Made by a program: the position numbers and the translations under genes
DNA from: Lepidurus packardi
Lineage: Eukaryota > Arthropoda > Branchiopoda > Notostraca > Triopsidae
Direction of reading: 5' to 3'
Length of the DNA stretch: 64,000 bases
Assembly (NCBI GenBank): GCA_023053545.1
Contig: JAKZAN010000002.1
Span: 1,472,375 to 1,536,374 of the forward strand
Shown: one piece after another, positions 50,269 to 64,000 of the stretch
How positions within the stretch are numbered: the stretch's first letter is position 1
Layout of the letters: each line of letters begins with the position of its first letter
Notes under the pieces: model-generated
Told to the model about the DNA's origin: nothing
Databases searched by the model: none
The model's input: only the letters and a program-made list of their open reading frames with translations

Positions 50269-51695
50269 CTACAGTTCTCTTATGATTGGCTTGCTTCACT
50301 TCACAGCACTTGGTAACTGGGGTGAGTAAAAGGCGAACTTTTCTCGGCATGCGACGCTTGTGGAGTTTACAGCCCACAGGCTATTTACTAATCCGCGAAT
50401 GGACAGTATGCGTTGCATTCATAGTGCAGAGCTTTTCGTGTGTAACTCTGTATTTTGCAGAGCGTGTGATTGAATTATCGCGAGATGAAAAAGAAATGGT
50501 TTTTTTCGCTTTTTGTCAGCAGCCCACGAGTGGTTCGCATGCTATAAACCGCGATTGAGGTACGAAACGTGCACGAAATCCGCTATAATGTGCAGGTTCC
50601 TGGGTTACTATTTAGCATATGGGGGGGAGGGGGGGGGGGGGTAAACTTCACAAGCGCCCGGCATGCGCGTTCTCCCCATGGTTGTCCCGGGCGCATATCT
50701 TCAAAACCCAATCCGAACCAACCACAGCGTTGCCGGTTGCTACAAAATGAAGCTGGAGGTATAGGGAAAAAGGAGGCGGGGAAATTGAAAAATGCTTTTA
50801 AAGCTTAGGTTAGGTTACTTTAGGTTAGGTGGAAGCAGGTAATTACAGTCGTTAGTAACAGTAAGATCAATGCTAATAAGTTTTATTCACTCAGTGAAGA
50901 GGAGTTAAGCTGATTGCCAATATCAACAGGCAGAAACACTGGGGCATAGGATTTTCCTTATTCCTGGCTGGTTCGGATTGGGGTTTGAAACTGTGCGTCC
51001 CGGGGGTCTTTTTCCAGTTAGCATTTACCTTCCACCACTTGTCTGCACACTTGCGCCAGGCCAAACGTCATACAGCTCGGAAATGCGTTCCCAGCCGTTC
51101 CCAGCGTACGTAGGCAGCTGGTAAGCAAAGGAAAGACCTTTTCCCCTCTTTGACGTCTGACTTCTAATATATTGACTATCTGTTGTAGCTTGAACTGGAC
51201 GATGTTGTAACGTAACATAAGGCAGCGGTTTTCGGTGTTTTTCGTCCCTTCAATTCCAATTTTGCAAGACCTTCCAAAGTAATACCGGTAAGCTAACTGT
51301 AGCGTAAATCGCGATTACACTGGCTTAATTTACATTAAAGAAAGGGGAACTGGTTTTAATAAAAAGGCGGATACATTTTTAACTTAATCTGGTTAGGGTG
51401 ATATATTAGCATGGCGATCTAATTCGGGATTTACTAAAACAGTCAAGGACTCTGCGCTGCCATTCAAAACTCCCGCGCTCTCACAATAACTCCTTCCATC
51501 TTCGCTAGTCCCACTCGACTCTCCTCGCCTCGCACGCCACCTGCCGCTACATTACTAACGCCATTTTCTTTATCTGAGTTCAACAACAAATTGTTATCTT
51601 ATCTTATTATATTTCTATGCCTTATCTTGAAGCGTTGAATTCAGTGCAAAAACACCTTTAACAAAGGTGAGCCACACGTAGGACGTACAATAAAA

Positions 51696-53049
51696 ATGTC
51701 ATATCCACCAAATGTAGTTCAGCAGCAACCAGGTATGAATTCCAAATCAATTGAAATCTCGCTTCCGTTATAATGTTTACTTTGGGTTCTGAACAGGGAT
51801 GGGGTACCCTTATCCACCAAGCCAACCAGCCTATAATCCTAACGCTCCCCCAGGTTACCCTGATCCAAATCAAGCAAATAATTATCCTCAGCTTGTGTAC
51901 AATCCGAACGTTCCTCCAGGGGGTTACCCTAATCCTAATCAAGGAAGTGGATATCCTCCTCCGGGATATCCCCCACCACAAGGACAAGCTCCCCTTGCGT
52001 ACGGTCAACATCCAGTGGCTATAGGAATGCAACCTATGGGCAATAATGGTCCTGGTAAATTAAGTAACTCCTTAAGTTAGCTGCAAGTTCTGATTATGTT
52101 TTTAACTAGATGGCGGATGGATGCCGGCTCCTCATTCTAATGCTGATTGCCCTCCAGGCTTGGAGTATTTGACCCTAATTGACCAATTGTTAGTCCACCA
52201 AAAGGTTGAATTGCTAGAAGGTACTAACGTTTATTTCAGCGTTTAATGGAAGTAGATATGGTATTTTCTGTAGCATTTATTGGTTTTGAGACGGCGAACA
52301 AGTATGAAATCAAGAACTCGATGGGGCAGAAGGTGTTTTATGCAGGAGAAGTATCGGATTGTTGCACTCGCATGTGTTGCGGTCCTTTACGTTCATTTGA
52401 GATGAAAATTATGGACAATGTGGGCCGCGAGGTTATTCATCTAAATCGCCCGCTTGCTTGTACGAGCTGCTGTTTCCCTTGTTGTCTACAAGTAACGTCA
52501 AATTGCATTCCATTGTTTGTTTTAGTAATAGAATTGTCGGGTTTTCTAGACATTGGATGTATGCTCTCCACCTGGAAATGTGATTGGAAGCATTAAGCAA
52601 GATTGGAGCATCTTTAAGCCCCATTTTTCGCTAAAAAATGCAGCTGGGGAGACGGTTCTAAAGATTCAGGGCCCTTTTTGCACAATTAGCTGTTGCGGAG
52701 ACGTTGAGTTCAATGTAAAACCTTTAAAAGCTAGTGTAATGTATAAAGTAGAGAGTAATTATATAGGTTTTGAGCTTGGATGGCTCGAAAGTGGGCAAAA
52801 TCTCCAAACAATGGTCTGGATTTGTCAGAGAAGCGTTTACGGATGCGGATAACTTTGGGATTTCGTTCCCTATGGACTTGGATGTGAAAATGAAGGCTGT
52901 TTTGCTTGGAGCTTGCTTCCTAATCGTAAGACTTTTGAATGGAATGGAATAAGGTTTAACGTAAATTCTCGGGTTTTTTATTCCAGGATTACATGTTCTT
53001 CGAGAAAAAAGGAAATAAGGAAGGAGATGGACTTGGAATGTGGTCCTAG
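51696..53049 (+). CDS. Phospholipid scramblase (PLSCR family)
   Basis: Calcium-responsive membrane protein of the scramblase family, linked to bidirectional lipid movement. Exons: 51696-51732, 51797-52054, 52110-52220, 52274-52491, 52550-52714, 52767-52925, 52987-53049. Phases close at 336 residues. A Pro/Gly/Tyr-rich N-terminal tail of about 100 residues (PPGYP and PPPGY repeats) has PPxY-like motifs. The core follows: [17 protein letters not shown], cysteine cluster [11 protein letters not shown] (a likely palmitoylation site), [20 protein letters not shown] and a C-terminal hydrophobic segment ([18 protein letters not shown]). The acceptor at 52273 was chosen because it gives [13 protein letters not shown]; an earlier CAG would reach a stop. 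Confidence 0.95.
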
Positions 53050-53834
53050 AAGCGAGAAACTGACACATTAATCTTTACTTTAACTGCCGAAACCTGGATT
53101 TCAGTGTTTTTTATGAATACCAGTCTAAATTCGTGCCATTTATCTCCAAGTTGTTTTTATTGTTTTACAGGGAAATTTTTGCCAACAACATTACTAAGTT
53201 GCCGCCAAACCTTGGTATAAACTGCACCTGCCACATTTTAGGAATTTAGATTTGTTCATGTATTGCTGAAATAAAGTCAAGGAAATGAGACTTAAGTACA
53301 GTTAAAAATCTTGTACAAATTTCCTGGATAGCATACTTATCAGTTTGAATGTTATCGGTATTCTTCCTGCAAAATCTAAGAACTTTTAACTTTTTCAATA
53401 AAATTTTGGGGATCGTCGATTCGAGGAGTGCACTCAGAATGGAATAAAGCGATGCAAATCTAAACCGAAAATCTAATTTTATTTTTAATAGTTATGCAAT
53501 TATAAACTAATTTAAATCTAGATTAACATAATTCCGTTGGAGATCTGTAGCCTACACCAGCTTTACTCCTTCATAGGCTATATATGAGACTGGCTAGAAG
53601 AGAGTAACATCGTCACCCTTCAGAACATCCGGTACCGCGTGCACAACCCCTTGCGAAAAAGTCTAAAAAATTAAGGTTTCAAAACCAAAAAAAAACTTGT
53701 CATAGGACAGACCAAATTAAGTATTCTGGCTGAAGAACTCATGTATAATTTATGCATATTAACTGAGTAATTAGTTATTTAGCGGAATAGGCCCGCTCCT
53801 TTCCTCTAAATTTCAAATTCCCTTTCCTTTATAC

Positions 53835-53988
53835 CAGTGGTTTTCAAACATTTTGGTCCACGGCTCCCCTGACACCAACCGCGGTTCCCTCCTATATATA
53901 ATGCTATATAATCCCAAACAGGCCGACCGCTTTTGCCAAAGACCTGCGGCTCCCCGAGGAGCCGCGTCTCAGAGTTTGACAACTACTG
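53835..53988. mobile_element. hAT-like non-autonomous element 2
   Basis: Starts CAGTGGTTTTCAAACA; the other end, reverse-complemented, reads CAGTAGTTGTCAAACT. Flanks CTTTATAC (53827-53834) and CTTTATAT (53989-53996) are an 8-bp duplication with one mismatch. The 154-bp interior is GC-rich and non-coding. The ends resemble those of element 1, so the same or a related transposase probably moved both. Confidence 0.82.
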
Positions 53989-54518
53989 CTTTATATCATT
54001 GGGGGACTGCTGGCCGGAGCGATAGCGCCTTTATCCATGACCGCATTGAAAATCGATCATGTGAATCATAACGATGGCACCATTATCTGTCTTTGAATGC
54101 TCAAACAAGTCTTTAGTTAAAAACTGTTAATAAAGTAGTGACGTTTTCTTCGCGCCACCGTGCGAGCGCCGAGGCTTCTCATCTGCCGGGCCGCGAACCG
54201 TATTAGCCACAACCGAGAACCCACCCCCAAGGCAATCCGCACGAAGCGGTTCGGAGTACGCGGTTGACGCTTACTGCATGGAGTACAGCGGGCCCACAAG
54301 TTACGGCGCGAAAAAGAAGTAATTTTTTGTGATCGAGTACTATACAAACTTGTTTCAGGATACGCGGTACCGGAGAGCCCTCGCTCAAGAAGTTAGACCC
54401 ACAGTATAAAGGTTTACACAGTATGGTAACAGGGGTATCTTCCAATGTTAAGGTTTTTCTGACGACCTTCTCGGTCCCCAGAGTAATATTCAGATAAAAG
54501 GCCTCAGTTGAAAGTGTT

Positions 54519-54806
54519 GAACAACACGTTCTCCGGATTTAGTTACATACGTACGTAAAGTGTCCCTGGGTCAAACATGACACTAGTGTGTCATTGGCCA
54601 ACAATGAATTCTTCTTTTTTCAGCTAGTGGAGTGAAAGATAATTCAAATTTTAGCGACTCTCATCAACGAAAATTGATGAGAATCGTGAAGCTAACCTAA
54701 CTTAATAACCTAACCTAAGCTAACCTAGCTTAATAACCTAACCTAAGCTAACGTAACCTAATCAAACCTAAACTAACCTAATCAAACCTAAACTAACCTA
54801 AACCTA
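54519..54806. mobile_element. Inverted-repeat element copy C with long CCTAA tract
   Basis: Opposite orientation to copies A and B. It begins CACGTTCTCCGGATTTAGTT, has the near-palindrome CTCATCAACGAAAATTGATG at about 54659 and then a 110-bp tract of TAACCTAA-like units with GCTAACC and ATCAAAC variants (about 54690-54806). The far terminus is missing or replaced by the tract. Confidence 0.7.
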
Positions 54807-56090
54807 TGCGTATAGACATTCACGAGGGTTCTGGCCTCGGCACGAGAGATGTCTTTACGTTGTCCTTTACATTTATGGTTAACAGTGTTTATCGTATGTT
54901 AAGAGTTAATCTATTAACTCTTCCTAGTATATCGTTATCGAGATTTAAATTTATACTATTACTAATTCTACTCCTTACAGTACAATGAAACTGAAAAAAC
55001 AAGAAAGGCTACTAAAAAAAGAAAAAACTATACAACTTACTGTGATCTTTTGGTTAGTTTAATTAAGCGTTTTACTTTGCTTTCACTTGGTTTTCGTTGC
55101 CGAAAATTTAAATGTAAGCATAATTCCCATGAACAATCTACGGCACAGTCGCGCTCCAAAAAATGTAATGAAAAAAGTGAAAATGTAAATTATTGTGACG
55201 GCACAGCGCACAATTGAATCGTCGCTGGAAAAGGCCTGTGGTTTGCAAAGAATCACAAGTTAATTATAGAGTTACACGATGTCACGTCACTTTCTTACCA
55301 ACCCTTCCACCCTCTCGTCATCTTTTGCTGAACGCATTTACCCTCTCACCTGGTTGCGCCACTTGTAGACGGCCCCTAAATACGAGTTGCGAACCTCTTG
55401 TCTAACACGATCCAGTCTGTGGTCCCAATGGTATCACCTATAGTAACAATTACTACCAGCTATATCTTGCCAAAGGTGGCCTTTTTCAGAAACTTTATTT
55501 CTGTTGCTATCCATAGCCGTACTATCCTATCGTACAGTTACTCCTTTTCTATATCCCCCAATCGAGACCTTTCACCTGGAGAAACTATGTCATCCACGAA
55601 TGATAGAATAAGCTTAACGTTCTCTCCAATTAACAAACCTTCTTAAAAATCAGCATTTCTTCCTCGACAAATGGACTCCATTGCTACAATATGCTCAGTA
55701 GAAAGTTTTCCCTGATATATTAAAGATCCCTGAGTAAACTATTCCTACTCTTAAATTTCTTGTATAATTATTTAAAAGTTCAAGTATGTAATGTTTGAAA
55801 AGAAGCTACTTATTGTAATAAAATCTATGAAGCAATAATTGACCGAAATTATTGCGACTTATCGTAGCCAAGCGTGTGCAAAATTGGAGATGATGGCAGC
55901 ACAATCGATTTCCCTTCTTCAAGTTCTCCGCTGGAAACGTTCCTTCTTTTTTAGTCTCCCAGTAGACTATTGCTATTGTTTGCTCATGGTTCTTGTTTTT
56001 GGCCGTAACATTCTGCGAAATCCCACGTCAAAACCTGGTTACAGCAAAGTATTTTAACTTTAAGAGGAAATTAACCATTAATTCGTGAAG

Positions 56091-59327
<3,237 letters not shown>

Positions 59328-59849
59328 AACAAAATAAAGGTAAATAAATAACTGCCTGTCTTGGGCATTACTAACACATTTGGCCTAGCGAAAAACAGAA
59401 ATATTCAAAAATGTATTTTTTTTTTCCTATCCCGACTTTGTATAGATTGTTGAAAGTTAATTTCTTGTGTTTTCTTTAAAACGTCCCCACAATTGCATGG
59501 CGTTCATATAAAGAAGTAACCATTATCCCATTTCTTTTCCCTCGAGCGAAGGTTTTCTTTGCGGAATCTCGCCGATTGTTAGCTTAGGAGATAAAAAAAA
59601 GAGCGGGAATTGCCCATTTTTTTAATGTAAATTGTTCTCTATAGTATTCAAATGAAAAGTTGGGTCTGGTGTTGTTTTTCCCTTTTATTTTGGCTCTGGA
59701 TTGAGTGCTTGATTTATGCGTGTATGACTGGAAAACAAGAAAAACTGTAATGATACAAAATTAAAAGAAACCCAGGCATATTTTTTTTGAAGTGGCGTAA
59801 AGAGCTGTATTGAATGATTTCTTGGGGATAACATAACAACACCAGCTTT
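59328..59849. other. Convergent 3' ends of cullin-3 and RPL8
   Basis: About 520 bp between the two stop codons. A cullin-3 AATAAA is at 59333 and, for RPL8 on the minus strand, an AATAAA lies at 59684-59689. No other gene is visible. Confidence 0.65.
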
Positions 59850-60865
59850 TTAATCCTCCGACTTGAATTCCACCTTGCCACCACGAATACGACCCGTTCT
59901 CCGGGCAGCGATAAGACCAACCTTTCTACCCGCACTGGTGCTTCGCTTGACGGTAGATGCTTTACCAATGTGTTGATGGTTACCACCACCGTGGGGATGC
60001 TCCACGGGGTTCATAGCCACACCTCGAACAATAGGCCAGCAGTTACGCTTAGCCTTGTACTTGTGATAGGCACGACCAGCCTTCAAAATAGGCTTGTCGA
60101 TACGGCCACCACCAGCAACAATACCAACCATGGCACGGTTGCTGGAAGAAATCACCTTCTTGGCGCCGGAGGGCAACTTGATACGCGATTTCTTGGTTTC
60201 AGGGTTGTGGCCGATGACGGTGGCGTAGTTTCCGGAAGTACGAGCCAGAGTTCCACGATCTCCGTGCTGTTCTTCCACGTTGCACACAATCGTACCTTCA
60301 GGCATCACTCCAACAGGCAAAACATTGCCGATCTGGAGCGCAGCTGTAAACAAAATGGATATTCTTAAGTCAAATGAACGTTTGAGGAAAAACGGTTAAA
60401 TGAGAATTGTAAAGTACTCAGAAACAGCCTCTAGACGGGAATCCACAGAATACAATTCAGGACAGTCCGTTTCACATCATTGTCAAAAAAGCCTAACAGA
60501 TTTGGGAGAAAGTTTAAGGTTACCTTTTTTGCCGCAGTAGATGAATTGGCCAGTGTACATGCCTTCAGCAGCGAGGAAATGTTCCTTGCGGGTTTTGAAC
60601 TTGTATGGGTCACGGAAATGGACCACAGCCAAGGGAGCACCACGACCGGGATCGTGGATGATATCCTAAAGAGTAATGAATAAGTTGAGGTTAGCTTTGA
60701 AGGGAGAAATGTCTGAATTGACCTTACTTTAACTACTCCTTTAATGTATCCATGGCGTTCAGCAAAATCTTCTGGCCTGAACTTGGGAGCCGGTTTGCGA
60801 TGCTTCGTGTGGGCCTTAAAGACGGCCGAAGAACCTTTACGCTGCGCCCTGATTACTCGTCCCAT
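59850..60865 (-). CDS. RpL8: Ribosomal protein L8 (uL2)
   Basis: Large-subunit ribosomal protein next to the peptidyl-transferase centre. Coding exons on the minus strand: 60865-60728, 60665-60524, 60343-59850. They give exactly 257 residues, the family length. It begins [20 protein letters not shown] and keeps the invariant [17 protein letters not shown] with the functional His. It ends VEFKSED. A splice acceptor (CCCAG, 60877-60881) lies 11 bases upstream of the ATG, so a non-coding first exon is likely, as is common in ribosomal-protein genes. Confidence 0.98.
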
Positions 60866-61315
60866 GTTTTAGGCCCCTGGGAAAATAATGAAAACTTTAT
60901 CTTACAACATGTTACTTGTACACAAGATACATGGGACAACCGCTTTTCAGGACATAAGCTTGTTAATGTTTCACTATTTCCTTTAAAACCACTTCCAGAT
61001 AACGTAAGTAAAGTTAAGAAATGGTTTGGTAAAGAAAGATTCCCGAAATCTAGATGGATGACACGGATAAACCGAAATTAGAGAAAAATACCTTGGTCCT
61101 GCAATGCACACAACAGGGGAAAGACGAAACAACTCTTTGGCTGCATTTTCGGGGCCTTGGCATTTTCGGGCCGGAGCACTCTAGGGAAGGTTGGTAGCTC
61201 TGAATCATTCGTCCCTTTCCGGTGCGAGGTTCTGTACCTTTGTTTGTGTGGGGTGGACGCTTTTCTTTTTCTTGCCAATTCCGCAAGCCCGATTTTGTTA
61301 ATTTGTAAGTGTACT
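60866..61315. promoter_or_regulatory. Divergent promoter region of RPL8 and DDX3
   Basis: 450 bp between oppositely oriented start codons of two highly expressed translation-related genes. It must hold both 5' untranslated regions and, for RPL8, a probable first intron. No TATA box or clear initiator was identified by eye. Confidence 0.5.

Positions 61316-64000
<2,685 letters not shown>

Larger units (their letters stand above)
41563..51695. other. Repeat-rich gene desert
   Basis: Ten kilobases between the GOPC start and the scramblase gene. It contains a hAT-like element, an inverted-repeat element, gag-like and LINE fragments, a short tandem repeat and segments that recur elsewhere in the window. 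No intact host gene was found. Frames longer than 80 codons (for example 49284-49787, 49882-50166) lack splice logic or known motifs and look like decayed repeat sequence. Confidence 0.65.
53050..56090. other. Repeat-rich spacer between scramblase and cullin-3
   Basis: Contains a repeat shared with 47530, a hAT-like element, a GC-rich patch at about 54140-54310 unlike its surroundings, and a TTAGG-tract element. No gene was supported; open frames at 55214-55646 have no family resemblance. Confidence 0.6.

Noticed and set aside
54117..54350. GC-rich patch as ribosomal DNA or foreign insertion
   Set aside because: No rRNA motif recognised and no boundaries or duplications; left as unexplained composition.
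59970..60368. 132-codon plus-strand frame antisense to RPL8
   Set aside because: Shadow of the GC-rich RPL8 coding exon; no independent evidence.

Overview
The window is nuclear DNA of an animal, most likely an arthropod. Every recognisable gene is interrupted by GT-AG introns, mostly 50-120 bp. The proteins are conserved metazoan housekeeping and trafficking factors. Repeats include TTAGG/CCTAA-rich tracts (TTAGG is the usual arthropod telomere unit) and a Jockey/R1-like LINE fragment. I cannot name the species. All identities come from reading the translated exons by eye; no search was run.

Layout. 1-3514 (+): 3' part of an ABCC4/MRP4-type ABC transporter, cut by the left edge. 6322-7529 (+): decayed secreted Cu/Zn superoxide dismutase. 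8898-18564 (-): AP180/PICALM clathrin adaptor, with two look-alike 42-nt exons, a candidate 9-nt microexon and transposons in its introns. 19712-21896 (+): glucosidase II beta. 22247-25578 (+): TBK1/IKK-epsilon kinase. 25579-30647: gene-poor. 30648-33434 (-): TYW1. 34040-35769 (+): taxilin. 36181-41562 (-): GOPC/PIST; its 3.7-kb second intron holds an unrecognised secreted-protein gene on the opposite strand (38339-41162). 41563-51695: repeat-rich desert with gag-like and LINE remnants, a hAT-like element and repeats shared at distance. 51696-53049 (+): phospholipid scramblase. 53050-56090: second repeat-rich interval. 56091-59327 (+): cullin-3. 59850-60865 (-): ribosomal protein L8. 61316-64000 (+): DDX3/Belle helicase, cut by the right edge.

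There are no operons; neighbours are independent genes. Two pairs are divergent across short spacers (TYW1/taxilin, RPL8/DDX3) and may share promoters. AP180, GOPC and taxilin act in vesicle traffic, glucosidase II and the ABC transporter in the secretory pathway and membrane, cullin-3 and TBK1 in signalling.

The most interesting observations are the AP180 exon pair that looks mutually exclusive, the 9-nt in-phase microexon in the same gene, the nested 621-residue secreted protein, the superoxide dismutase pseudogene, and an inverted-repeat element family carrying a TTAGG-like tract.
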